From contig NZ_CP022296.1 of NCBI RefSeq assembly GCF_017310035.1, forward strand, positions 3,224,001 through 3,288,000: a stretch of 64,000 bases of DNA, read 5' to 3'. The stretch's first letter is position 1. Each line of letters opens with the position of its first letter. The translations under genes were made by a program, and so were the position numbers. Below, piece by piece: positions 8,110 through 16,305 of the stretch. Source of the stretch: Nocardioides sp. S5 (lineage in GTDB: Bacteria > Actinomycetota > Actinomycetes > Propionibacteriales > Nocardioidaceae). Under the pieces are notes generated by a model, which did no database searches, was not told the DNA's origin, and saw nothing but the letters and a program-made list of their open reading frames with translations.

Positions 8110-9201
8110 TCAGAGTCGGGCGGCGATGGCGTCCCCGACCTCGCTCGTACGCCGGGTGGTGCCGGGCGTGCGCTCGGAGAGGTCGCCCAGCACGGCTTTC
8201 TCGATCCGCGCCGCCGCCTCGGGGTGGCCGAGGTGGTCGAGCAGCAGCGCGCCGGAGAGGATCGCGGCGGTCGGGTCGGCCTTCTGCTGCCCGGCGATGT
8301 CGGGGGCGGATCCGTGGACCGGCTCGAACATCGACGGCGCCGTCCGGTCGGGGTTGACGTTGCCGGAGGCGGCCAGCCCGATGCCACCGGTGATGGCGGC
8401 GGCGAGGTCGGTGACGATGTCGCCGAAGAGGTTGTCGGTGACGATCACGTCGAAGCGGGCGGGGTCGGTGACCATGAAGATCATGGCCGCGTCGATGTGG
8501 ATGTAGTCGGTCTCCACGCCCGGGTGCTCCGCGGCGACCGACTGGAAGAGGCGCCACCACAGCGAGCCGGCGTTGGTGAGCACGTTGGTCTTGTGGACCA
8601 GGGTCACCTTCCTCCGCGGTCGCTTCTCGGCGCGGGCGAAGGCGTCGCGGACCACCCGCTCGACGCCGTACGCCGTGTTGACCGAGACCTCGGTGGCGAC
8701 CTCCGCCGGGGTGCCGACGCGCAGGGCACCGCCGTTGCCCGTGTAGGGGCCCTCGGTGCCCTCGCGCACGACGACGAAGTCGATCTCGCCGCGCTCGAGC
8801 ACGGAGTCGGCCAGGGGTGAGGCCGAGCCGGGGTAGAGCCGCGACGGGCGGAGGTTGACGTAGTGGTCGAGCTCGAAGCGCAGCTTGAGCAGCAGCCCGC
8901 GCTCGAGGATGCCGGGGGGCAGGTTCGGGTCGTTGGGCTTGCCGCCGACGGCTCCCAGCAGGATCGCGTCGTGCTCGCGGATCTCCGCGAGCACCGAGTC
9001 GGGCAGCACCTCGCCGGTGGCGAGGTAGCGCTCCGCGCCGAGGTCGTAGCGCGTGGACTCGAACGTCACCGGGGAGGCCGCCTCGAGGACCTTGAGGGCC
9101 TCGGCGGTCACCTCCGGGCCGATCCCGTCGCCGGGGATGACGGCGAGGGTCTGGCTCCGAGGGCTGCCGGTGTCGGACGCAGTCTGCGGGGTGTCTGGCA
9201 T
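8110..9201 (-). CDS. leuB: 3-isopropylmalate dehydrogenase
   Basis: 363 residues, isocitrate/isopropylmalate dehydrogenase family. It would oxidise and decarboxylate 3-isopropylmalate in leucine synthesis using NAD. Visible motifs are [12 protein letters not shown] at the N-terminus, [13 protein letters not shown] in the active-site region, VHKTNVL, the metal-binding [15 protein letters not shown] and the NAD-loop [12 protein letters not shown]. The ATG at 9201 is chosen; upstream in-frame codons lack family similarity. A 46-residue ORF ends 10 bases upstream. TAACGT sits 7 bases before the start but contains that ORF's stop codon, so this promoter call is weaker than the others. leuA, leuC and leuD are not in the window. 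Confidence 0.95.
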   Translation of the reverse strand: MPDTPQTASDTGSPRSQTLAVIPGDGIGPEVTAEALKVLEAASPVTFESTRYDLGAERYLATGEVLPDSVLAEIREHDAILLGAVGGKPNDPNLPPGILERGLLLKLRFELDHYVNLRPSRLYPGSASPLADSVLERGEIDFVVVREGTEGPYTGNGGALRVGTPAEVATEVSVNTAYGVERVVRDAFARAEKRPRRKVTLVHKTNVLTNAGSLWWRLFQSVAAEHPGVETDYIHIDAAMIFMVTDPARFDVIVTDNLFGDIVTDLAAAITGGIGLAASGNVNPDRTAPSMFEPVHGSAPDIAGQQKADPTAAILSGALLLDHLGHPEAAARIEKAVLGDLSERTPGTTRRTSEVGDAIAARL

Positions 9202-9208
9202 GCCGCGA

Positions 9209-9214
9209 ACGTTA
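9209..9214 (-). promoter_or_regulatory. Possible -10-like hexamer of leuB
   Basis: TAACGT is 7 bases before the leuB ATG; its first three bases are the stop codon of the small upstream ORF, so chance is a real alternative. Confidence 0.3.
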
Positions 9215-9352
9215 GTTGTCGTCCGGGCGCATGCCGCCGTTGTCTCGCAGGTCAAGCGCGGTCTGCAGGGCAGCTGCCGTGTTCTCGAGGCTGCGCGGGT
9301 TCTCCGGGTCGTGGGCCGCCGGGCCCCAGGCGTCGGGATACAGGTCGTACAT
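9212..9352 (-). CDS. Small hypothetical protein (46 aa)
   Basis: A 46-codon ORF starting [10 protein letters not shown] and ending [10 protein letters not shown], just upstream of leuB on the same strand. A clear ribosome site, CAGGAG, lies about 8 bases before the ATG at 9352, and the stop is 10 bases before the leuB start, so it looks translated and cotranscribed. The acidic, soluble, Asn/Asp/Pro-rich sequence has no transmembrane segment or recognisable domain. A longer in-frame version to 9469 has no ribosome site and is not preferred. It is not a Leu-rich attenuator peptide, as its Leu codons are scattered. Confidence 0.6.
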   Translation of the reverse strand: MYDLYPDAWGPAAHDPENPRSLENTAAALQTALDLRDNGGMRPDDN

Positions 9353-9725
9353 GGGTCTCACTCCTGGAAGGTCGTGAGCTCGGAGCCACCGACACCGCGG
9401 CGGGTGAGGGAGCGGGAGTGCGGGGATCGCCCGGGCACCCGGCTGCCGGCCGACAGGAGGGCGGATCACGCGTGACTGGCGGACCCGCCGCAGAGGCGGC
9501 GGCTTCGAGCTCGACTGAGTCGAAGAAGGCCGGGCGGCGGAACCTCGTCAACGCCGAACACCGCGACGAGGTGGCCTTCTGTCAGGCCCCGCCGCGGCGA
9601 ACGATAAGTACGAAGACGCTCCGCATGATGGAAGGACTGTACGACCGCCCAGCGGACGCGCGCATCCGTTTTCCGGGAACGTGTCAGATCGTGAGACTCC
9701 CGCTCGGTCACCGAGACGGGCGCAG
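9353..9725. other. Divergent intergenic region with back-to-back hairpins
   Basis: No gene is supported in these 373 bases between the small ORF and the methyltransferase gene. They contain two hairpins in immediate succession: a perfect 7-bp stem (9485-9491 with 9496-9502) followed directly by a stem of CTTCGA (9503-9508) with TCGAAG (9520-9525) that closes over an inner CTC/GAG. No T-run follows on either strand. A slightly AT-richer patch at about 9600-9615 could hold a promoter, but none is convincing. Confidence 0.5.
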
Positions 9726-10316
9726 ATGGATGACACACTCGGCGACCTCATGTCTGCTCCCCCCGAACTCCCCGACGTCGTCCAGCGCGCCTTCGACGTG
9801 TGCCGCCAGGCCGGCTACGTCGCCTTCTGCCGCAACGAGACCGGCCGGCTGCTGGCCACGCTCGCCGCCACGCGCGGGGGCACGATGGCCGAGTTCGGCA
9901 CCGGCTGCGGCGTCGGCACCGCCTGGCTGCGCAGCGGCGTACGCAACGGGGCGCGGATCCTGACCGCCGAGCTCGACGAGTCGCTCGCCGGCGCCGCCGC
10001 CAAGATCTTCGACGACGACGCCAAGGTCGAGGTGCTCGCCGCCGACTGGAACGTGCTGCGCGACCGCGGCCCCTTCTCCCTGCTCTTCCTCGACTCCGGC
10101 TCCCCGTCCGAGGTGGGCGTGGAGTCGGTGATCGACCTCGTCGAGCCCGGCGGCATCGTGGTGCTCGACGACTTCGCGCCCTGCGAGTCGTGGCCGCCGA
10201 TCACCTACGGCCGTGTCGACACACTGCGCGAGCAGTGGCTCACCGACGACCGCTTCACCGCGGTCGAGGTGATGGTCGCCGCCGACGCCTCGGCCGTGAT
10301 CGCGACGCGTCGCTGA
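9726..10316 (+). CDS. Class I SAM-dependent methyltransferase (O-methyltransferase-like)
   Basis: 196 residues with Rossmann methyltransferase motifs: AEFGTGCGVGTAWL (motif I, SAM loop), ILTAELDESLAG (acidic residue after beta-2), EVLAADWN and LLFLDSG (motifs II-III), and GGIVVLDDFAP. The layout is that of small O-methyltransferase-like proteins. The substrate is unknown. The ATG at 9726 is used; an upstream in-frame ATG at 9681 adds residues with no family similarity. The gamma-glutamyltransferase gene starts 18 bases downstream, suggesting cotranscription. Confidence 0.8.
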   Translation: MDDTLGDLMSAPPELPDVVQRAFDVCRQAGYVAFCRNETGRLLATLAATRGGTMAEFGTGCGVGTAWLRSGVRNGARILTAELDESLAGAAAKIFDDDAKVEVLAADWNVLRDRGPFSLLFLDSGSPSEVGVESVIDLVEPGGIVVLDDFAPCESWPPITYGRVDTLREQWLTDDRFTAVEVMVAADASAVIATRR

Positions 10317-10334
10317 CCCCCCGATGACCGGACC

Positions 10335-11810
10335 ATGACCGGACTGGCCGTCGCCGCCCCGAACCCCGCCGCGGCCGACGCCGCCGAGCAGGTCGCGCGC
10401 GCCGGGGGCTCCGCCGTCGACGCCGCGATCGCCGCCGCGCTGGTCGCGATGGTCAACGAGGTCGGCCTCGTCTCGCTCAGCTCGGGCGGCTTCGTCGCGG
10501 TGCAGCCGGCGGCAGGATCGGCGTACACCGTGGACGGGTGGGTCGACCGCCCCGGGATCGGGCGCGGACCCGACGCGGAGCAGGCGCGCACCTGGGACGT
10601 GACGACGGCCTACGGCGGCGGGGTGACGATCACGATCGGGCCCGGCTCGGTCGCCACGCACGGTTCGCTGGCGGCCTTCGGCGAGGCGCACGCCCGCGAC
10701 GGACGGCTGCCGTGGCGCGAGCTCGTGGCACCTTCCGTCGACGTGGCCCGGGGCGGCTTCCGGCTCGGCTCGGCGTCGCGCTACTACCTCGACCACGTCC
10801 ACGAGACCGTCTTCGGCTGGGACCGCGCCAGCCACGACGCGTTGCACGACGCCGACGGACGCGTGACCACGGACCGGGTGGTGGTCGCGGACCTCGCCGG
10901 CACGCTCGAGCACGTCGCCGACGCCGGCCCGCGCGCCCTGCACGAGGGCGACCTCGCCGCGCTCGTCGCCGCGGACCTGCAGGCGCGCGGCGGGCTGCTC
11001 GGCGCGGCCGACCTCGCGGCGTACGCCCCGGTCGTGCGCGCGCCCCTGACCACGCGCGTCGGCGGCTGGCGCCTCGCCACCACCCCTCCCCCGTCGGTGG
11101 GCGGCGTCGTGGTCGCCTCGATGCTGCGGCTGCTCGACGGGCACCCGCTGGCCGGGTGGGACGAGGCCGACGTGGAGCACCTCGTGCGGGTGCAGCGCGC
11201 GGTGCTGGGCCACCGACGCGAGGTGCTCGAGACGGCGTCCGACCTGGACGCGGCGTCGCGGGCGTGGCTTGATCGCGTCGACGCCGACCACCGCGCGGTG
11301 CTGGAGTCGGGCTCGACCGCGCACGTGTCGGTCTCCGACGCCGAGGGCGGCGCGTGCTCGATCACCGTGTCGTCGGGCTACGGCGCCGGGATGATCGCCG
11401 CCGGCACCGGCATCTGGCTCAACAACTGCCTCGGCGAGCAGGAGCTCAACCCGCCCGGACGGCCCCTCGCGCCCGGCTCCCGGCTGCTGTCCAACATGGC
11501 GCCCACCGTCGGCCGGCACGACGACGGCGCCACCCTGGCGATCGGCTCCCCCGGCGCGGACCGCATCACGACCGCCGTGGTGTCGGCCCTGGCGGGCTTC
11601 CTCAACGGAGGCCTCGACCTCGCGACCGCGGTCGCGCACCCGCGCGTGCACGTCCACCGGGCCGGCCTGGCCGACGAGGAGGTGCGCGTCGAGGACGAGC
11701 TGTCGATGTACTTCGGCGGGGTGGGCGCGGCGCTCACCGGCGCCGACGGGCACCTCGAGGCGGTCGCGGACCCGCGGCGCGAGGGCGTGGCCCGGCTCGT
11801 CGGCCGGTAG
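10335..11810 (+). CDS. Gamma-glutamyltransferase family protein
   Basis: 491 residues, Ntn-hydrolase fold. The predicted autocleavage site and nucleophile is Thr328 within STAHVSVSD, equivalent to the TTHxSVxD motif of gamma-glutamyltranspeptidases. The N-terminal AGGSAVDAAIAAALV and the later LNNCLGEQELNP and LAIGSPGADRI segments are family hallmarks. Such enzymes cleave gamma-glutamyl bonds (glutathione and related conjugates) or act as acylases. No signal peptide is visible, so this copy appears cytoplasmic, unlike classical GGT. It is somewhat shorter than the usual 550-600 residues. Confidence 0.85.
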   Translation: MTGLAVAAPNPAAADAAEQVARAGGSAVDAAIAAALVAMVNEVGLVSLSSGGFVAVQPAAGSAYTVDGWVDRPGIGRGPDAEQARTWDVTTAYGGGVTITIGPGSVATHGSLAAFGEAHARDGRLPWRELVAPSVDVARGGFRLGSASRYYLDHVHETVFGWDRASHDALHDADGRVTTDRVVVADLAGTLEHVADAGPRALHEGDLAALVAADLQARGGLLGAADLAAYAPVVRAPLTTRVGGWRLATTPPPSVGGVVVASMLRLLDGHPLAGWDEADVEHLVRVQRAVLGHRREVLETASDLDAASRAWLDRVDADHRAVLESGSTAHVSVSDAEGGACSITVSSGYGAGMIAAGTGIWLNNCLGEQELNPPGRPLAPGSRLLSNMAPTVGRHDDGATLAIGSPGADRITTAVVSALAGFLNGGLDLATAVAHPRVHVHRAGLADEEVRVEDELSMYFGGVGAALTGADGHLEAVADPRREGVARLVGR

Positions 11811-11970
11811 CACCCGCCGCTTCCGTGCGCGATCGGTCCGCTCGATGTCAAGACCCGTGTGACGTTTATTACTCATTCGGCGGATTTCTTTGCCGTGCCG
11901 TTCCTAGGGTGTGGCTGCCCCGGCGGGCAGCACCGGCTGCCGCCACCCGCGTCACGAAGGAATCCCTCAC

Positions 11971-12579
11971 ATGAAGTCCCCCGGCAAGAAGACGACCCAG
12001 GCCCTCGCCGTCGTCGCCACCCCCCTCGCCCTCGTCGCACTCGGCGCGTCCGTCTACCAGGCGTCGTACGCCGCCTTCACCGGCCAGACCCGCAACTCGG
12101 GCAACGAGTGGGCGACCGGGTCGGTCAAGCTGACCGACGACGACAACGGCGCCGCTCGCTTCCGCGTGGCGAACATGCTGCCGGGCGACACCCAGACCAA
12201 GTGCATCACCGTCACCGCCGACGCCTCGGTCCCGAGCACCGTCAAGGGCTACGCCATCAACCCGGTGACCTCGACCGCGGGCCTGGAGAACAGGGTCCTC
12301 GTGACGATCGAGTCCGGCACCGGCGGCTCGTTCGCCGACTGCACCGGCTTCGTCGCAGGCGGACCGGCGCACGTGACCAATCAGCCGCTGTCGGCCATCG
12401 CCCAGGTCAACACCTTCGAGCAGGGCTTCGGCGGATGGGTCGTCGACCCCGGCGTCTCGTCCAAGACCTACCGCATGACGTGGAGGTTCGACACCACCGG
12501 CATGAGCCAGGCCCAGATCGACGCCATGCAGGGCGCCAAGACCGGCATCGACATGCAGTGGGAGATGCAGAGCAACTGA
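11971..12579 (+). CDS. TasA/camelysin-like secreted protein
   Basis: 202 residues. A basic N-terminus and hydrophobic stretch (about 9-30) precede a cleavage region ASYA/AFTGQTRNSGNEWATGS, which matches signal peptides of TasA/CalY-type proteins processed by SipW-type signal peptidases. The mature part is beta-rich, with a GDTQTKCITVT segment typical of these matrix or fibre proteins, and two Cys. A good ribosome site (gaagga) precedes the ATG at 11971. The next gene, 20 bases on, encodes the matching signal peptidase and repeats the AGFTGHTRNSG motif, so the two form an export pair. A role in extracellular fibres is inferred. Confidence 0.75.
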   Translation: MKSPGKKTTQALAVVATPLALVALGASVYQASYAAFTGQTRNSGNEWATGSVKLTDDDNGAARFRVANMLPGDTQTKCITVTADASVPSTVKGYAINPVTSTAGLENRVLVTIESGTGGSFADCTGFVAGGPAHVTNQPLSAIAQVNTFEQGFGGWVVDPGVSSKTYRMTWRFDTTGMSQAQIDAMQGAKTGIDMQWEMQSN

Positions 12580-12599
12580 CAGGCGCCGCTCCCGTTCCC

Positions 12600-14090
12600 A
12601 TGACCGCCACGTCCGTCCTCGACGGGGACCTCCAGCGCCCCGCGGCCTCGCCTCGGCACGCCTCGGAGGTCCGCGACTGGACCCGTCTCGCGGGGGTGCT
12701 GCTGGCCCGCATCTACCGCACGTTCGTCCTCGGGCTGGTGGTCATCGCGGTCGCTCCCGTCGTGCTCGGGTGGGGGTCCTACGTCGTCCGGTCCGGGTCC
12801 ATGGAGCCGTCCATCCGGGTCGGCGACGTCGTCGTCGCCAAGCCCTGGGCCGACGACCACCGGGTCCGGGTCGGGCGGGTGTTCGTCTACGACGACCCGG
12901 CCACGACGCGACCGCACCTGATGGTCCACCGCGTCGTGGAGCTGCGTGACGACGGCGACTACACCACCGCCGGCGACGCCAACGAGCTCACCGACGTCAC
13001 CCCGCTCCCACGCAGCGACATCCGGGCGACCGCCGTGCTCCTGGTCCCCCACGCCGGGCTGCCGGTCACCTGGCTCCAGGCCGGACGGTGGCTCCCGCTC
13101 GCCGCGTGGCTCCTCGTGACGGTGGCGGCCTTCGCGCTCGCCACCCGCAGGCTCGACGGCGAGCCGCCACGGTGGCGGCTGCTCCGCATCCTTCGCGACC
13201 GCTTCACCTCGCGTCCCCCTCCGGACGGACCCTCCTCGTCAGGCGGGACCGAGCCCGGGCCACCACCCAGGGACGGCGTACGCCGCTCGCGCACCCCGCT
13301 CCTGGCCGTGGCCTCGTTGGTCGTCGTCGGCACGCTCGCCTCGACCGCCAGCGCCGGCTTCACCGGGCACACGAGGAACAGCGGTTCGGACTGGACGGCA
13401 GGGTCGTGGACGCAGCCCTACGTCACCGCCGTCCTGGCCGACAGGCCGTACGGCTTCTGGTTGCTCGACGAGACCAGCGGTCAGTACGCCTCGGACCGGT
13501 CGGGCAACGACCGCACCGGGCAGTACTACGGCAACCTCGCCCTCGGCACCCCCGGCGGGCTCCCCCGCAACCCCGGCACCGCGATCGACAACGCCGGCGG
13601 GCGGGCGGTCCTCGGCACGCAGGCGGTCGCGGCGCCGTCGGCGTACTCCATCGAGCTGTGGTTCCGCACGACGGCGAGGACGCAGGCCTACCTCGCCGGC
13701 TTCGAGGACGACCGGGACGACAACTGGCGTGGCGCGGCCGCGGACCGGATCGTGTCCATGACCCCGTCCGGGCACATCACCTTCGGCACCTGGAAGAACG
13801 GGGACCTTCCCCTCACCACTGCCGCGCCCTACAACGACGGCGCGTGGCACCACCTGGTCGTCACGAGCACGCCGTCGCGCTTCTCCACCGTGTACGTCGA
13901 CGGGGTGCGCGTCGTCAGCGGGACGAGCTCCTACGTCGAGAGCTACCCGGGGTACTGGCGGGTGGGGCAGGGCAGCACGGGCAACCAGAACGGCTTCACC
14001 GCGTCGTTCACCGGCGACCTCGACAACGTCGCGATCTACCACTCCACCCTGCCGGCGACCCGGGTCGCGGCGCACTGGGCGGCACGCTAG
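12600..14090 (+). CDS. SipW-type signal peptidase fused to a TasA-type export signal and LamG-like domain
   Basis: 496 residues. After one transmembrane helix (about 41-58) comes an S26 signal peptidase domain of the ER/SipW kind: SGSMEP with catalytic Ser67, His110 in LMVHRVVEL instead of the Lys of the bacterial type, and the TAGDANELTD box (123-132). A second helix spans about 164-181. A third hydrophobic segment (233-250) ends STASA/GFTGHTRNSGSDW, nearly the same cleavage region as the preceding gene's product. Residues from about 275 to the end form a LamG/concanavalin-like domain (ELWFRT, GAWHHLVVT, YVDGVRV, LDNVAIYH). One polypeptide thus holds a protease, its apparent cleavage site and a secreted domain. 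Confidence 0.8.
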   Translation: MTATSVLDGDLQRPAASPRHASEVRDWTRLAGVLLARIYRTFVLGLVVIAVAPVVLGWGSYVVRSGSMEPSIRVGDVVVAKPWADDHRVRVGRVFVYDDPATTRPHLMVHRVVELRDDGDYTTAGDANELTDVTPLPRSDIRATAVLLVPHAGLPVTWLQAGRWLPLAAWLLVTVAAFALATRRLDGEPPRWRLLRILRDRFTSRPPPDGPSSSGGTEPGPPPRDGVRRSRTPLLAVASLVVVGTLASTASAGFTGHTRNSGSDWTAGSWTQPYVTAVLADRPYGFWLLDETSGQYASDRSGNDRTGQYYGNLALGTPGGLPRNPGTAIDNAGGRAVLGTQAVAAPSAYSIELWFRTTARTQAYLAGFEDDRDDNWRGAAADRIVSMTPSGHITFGTWKNGDLPLTTAAPYNDGAWHHLVVTSTPSRFSTVYVDGVRVVSGTSSYVESYPGYWRVGQGSTGNQNGFTASFTGDLDNVAIYHSTLPATRVAAHWAAR

Positions 14091-14093
14091 GTC

Positions 14094-14771
14094 TCAGTCC
14101 AGGTCGACGGTGAACCACGGCAGCATCAGCTGCGTGAGCGGTCCGATGGCCAGCGCGTAGGCGACGGTGCCGATGCCGAGCACGCCACCGAGCAGCAGTC
14201 CGATCACCACGACGGTGACCTCCAGCCCGGTGCGGACCAGCCGCAGGGACAGCCCGGTGCGGCGGGCGAGGCCGGTCATCAGGCCGTCGCGGGGCCCGCG
14301 GCCCAGCTGGGCGCCGATGTAGAGGGCGCTCGCCAAGCCGCACAGCACCACGCCGCCGACCATCAGCGCGATGCGCGCCGCGATCGCGTCGGGATCGGCC
14401 AGCACCGCGAGCGTCGCGTCGGCGGAGAGGCCGACGACCAGGGCGTTGCTGATGGTGCCCAGGCCGGGCATCTCGCGCAGCGGGATCCAGAGCAGGAGCA
14501 CCACGAAGCTGAAGAGCACCACGGCCTGCCCCAGCGACATCGGCACGTGGCGCACGAAGCCGGAGTGCAGCACGTCCCACGGCGCGAGCCCGAGCGTGCC
14601 GCGCACCATCATTGCGAGGGAGACGCCGTAGAGGAACAGCCCGACGTAGAGCTGGGGCAGGCGGCGGGCGAGCCGCCCGGCGCGCAGCTGGGCCAACGGG
14701 CCGAGGTCGACCAGTCCGCCGCGAGGGGCGATGACGGTGCCGGTGGGGATGTCGCAGGGCGTGGTGCTCAT
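14094..14771 (-). CDS. YczE/YitT-family integral membrane protein
   Basis: 225 residues with about five hydrophobic helices. The LFLYGVSLAMMVRGTLGLAPWDVL block and the ALYIGAQLGRGPRDGLM block are characteristic of YczE-type proteins. Function is unknown; the family is often encoded beside MocR regulators, as here, where it is divergent from one with a shared operator. The ATG at 14771 is preferred over upstream in-frame starts, which would run across the operator. It may be a transporter linked to PLP or amino-acid metabolism, but this is inference from context. Confidence 0.8.
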   Translation of the reverse strand: MSTTPCDIPTGTVIAPRGGLVDLGPLAQLRAGRLARRLPQLYVGLFLYGVSLAMMVRGTLGLAPWDVLHSGFVRHVPMSLGQAVVLFSFVVLLLWIPLREMPGLGTISNALVVGLSADATLAVLADPDAIAARIALMVGGVVLCGLASALYIGAQLGRGPRDGLMTGLARRTGLSLRLVRTGLEVTVVVIGLLLGGVLGIGTVAYALAIGPLTQLMLPWFTVDLD

Positions 14772-14789
14772 GGGTCCATGGTGACCATG

Positions 14790-14814
14790 ATTGGCCTTGT
14801 CCGACATAGCCAAT
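14790..14814. promoter_or_regulatory. Palindromic operator between yczE-like and mocR-like genes
   Basis: ATTGGC at 14790-14795 and GCCAAT at 14809-14814 flank a centred TGTCCGACA, giving a two-layer palindrome of 25 bases with two mismatched pairs. It lies midway between the divergent starts (14771 and 14833), the expected place for a MocR-type regulator to control both genes. Confidence 0.65.
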
Positions 14815-14832
14815 CGTGGAACAGTGGCCTGC

Positions 14833-16293
14833 ATGAGCCCGGTGATCAGTGCCCAGCGCATAGCCACTCTCACCGGCGACTTCCCCCGCTCCCCCGCCTA
14901 CCTCGGGCTGGCGGAGAGCCTGCGCGTGCTCATCGGCGACGGCCGGATCGGGATCGGCGTACGCCTGCCGAGCGAGCGCGAGCTCACCGGCGCGCTCGAC
15001 GTCTCCCGCACGACGATCACGCGGGCCTACGAGGTGCTGCGCGAGTCGGGGTACGCCGAGGCGCGTCGCGGGTCGGGGACCTTCACCACCGTGCCGGGCG
15101 GGCACCGCCGCGCCCACGACCGCTCGCTGCTGCCCGGGACCGGGGGCGAGGACATCATCGACCTCAACTGCGCCGCGCACTCCGCACCCCCCGGGCTCGT
15201 GGAGGCCTACCAGCGCGCGACCGAGGAGCTGCCGGCCTACCTCAGCGGCCCGGGATACTTCCCGCTCGGGGTCCCTGCGCTGCAGGCGCGCATCGCGGCG
15301 GCGTACGAGGCCCGCGGGCTGCCCACGGTGCCGGAGCAGGTCATGGTCACCGCCGGCGCGCTCGCCGCTGCGTCGATCGTGGCCCAGGCCTACACCTCCC
15401 CCGGCGACCGCGTCGTGGTGGAGTCGCCGACCTACCCCAACGCCACGCAAGCGGTGCGCCACGCGGGCGCTCGGCTGGTCCCCGCGGCGGTGGACCCCGA
15501 GGGCTGGGACCTCGACGCGCTCGCGGCGACGCTCCGGCAGTCGGCCCCGCGGCTGGCCTACCTGATCCCCGACTTCCAGAACCCGACCGGCCACCTGATG
15601 TCCGAGGCGCAGCGCGAGGAGCTGGCTGCCGCGCTGGCCCGCACCCGCACCGTGGTGGTCGCCGACGAGGCCCACCAGGCCCTGGCGCTCACGCCCGGCC
15701 TGGCGGCGGCGATGCCCCGGCCGCTGGCGGCGTACGCCGACGACGCGATCACCATCGGCAGCGCGAGCAAGTCCTTCTGGGGCGGGCTGCGGCTGGGCTG
15801 GGTGCGCGCGCCGCTCGCGGACATGGACCGGCTCATCCATGCCCGCATCGGCCTCGACCTCGGAGCGCCGGTCTTCGAGCAGCTCGTGCTGGCGGACCTG
15901 ATGGACCACGCCGACGAGGTGCTCCCCCTGCACCGCGAGCGCCTGGTCGCGGGGCGCGACGCGCTGGTGACGGGCCTGCGCGAGCACCTGCCGGAGTGGC
16001 GCTTCCGCGTCCCCGACGGCGGTCTCGCGCTGTGGTGCGAGCTGCCCGAGGCGCTGGGCACCGCCACGTCCGCCGAGGCCGAGCGCCGCGGCGTCGTGGT
16101 CGCACCCGGGCCGGTCTTCACCGTGGAGGGCGGCCTCGACCGCTACGTCCGGATCCCGTGGACCGCGTCGCCGGAGACCCTCACCGAGGCCGTACGCCGA
16201 CTCGCCGACGCGTGGGAGCACGTGTCGACCTCCACCCGGCCGGCGTCGAGCCGGTCGCGCCGGGAAGGTGCCGGCCGGGTGATGGTCGCGTAG
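14833..16293 (+). CDS. MocR/PdxR-type GntR regulator with aminotransferase domain
   Basis: 486 residues. The N-terminal GntR winged helix (about 20-90) includes RLPSERELTGALDVSRTTITRAYEVL. The rest is a class I aminotransferase fold with PDFQNPTGHLM, VADEAHQAL and the PLP lysine in GSASKSFWGGLRLGW. MocR proteins bind PLP and usually regulate vitamin B6, GABA or amino-acid genes. The product begins MSPVISAQRIAT. It is divergent from the YczE-like gene across a 25-base palindrome, so mutual control is likely. The C-terminal SRSRREG tail is not conserved in the family. Confidence 0.9.
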   Translation: MSPVISAQRIATLTGDFPRSPAYLGLAESLRVLIGDGRIGIGVRLPSERELTGALDVSRTTITRAYEVLRESGYAEARRGSGTFTTVPGGHRRAHDRSLLPGTGGEDIIDLNCAAHSAPPGLVEAYQRATEELPAYLSGPGYFPLGVPALQARIAAAYEARGLPTVPEQVMVTAGALAAASIVAQAYTSPGDRVVVESPTYPNATQAVRHAGARLVPAAVDPEGWDLDALAATLRQSAPRLAYLIPDFQNPTGHLMSEAQREELAAALARTRTVVVADEAHQALALTPGLAAAMPRPLAAYADDAITIGSASKSFWGGLRLGWVRAPLADMDRLIHARIGLDLGAPVFEQLVLADLMDHADEVLPLHRERLVAGRDALVTGLREHLPEWRFRVPDGGLALWCELPEALGTATSAEAERRGVVVAPGPVFTVEGGLDRYVRIPWTASPETLTEAVRRLADAWEHVSTSTRPASSRSRREGAGRVMVA

Positions 16294-16305
16294 GTCCGGT
16301 CCGGC

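Noticed and set aside
9212..9469. 85-codon version of the leuB upstream ORF
   Set aside because: The extra N-terminal part has no ribosome site and reads as Pro/Arg-rich filler; the strong CAGGAG supports the 46-codon form.
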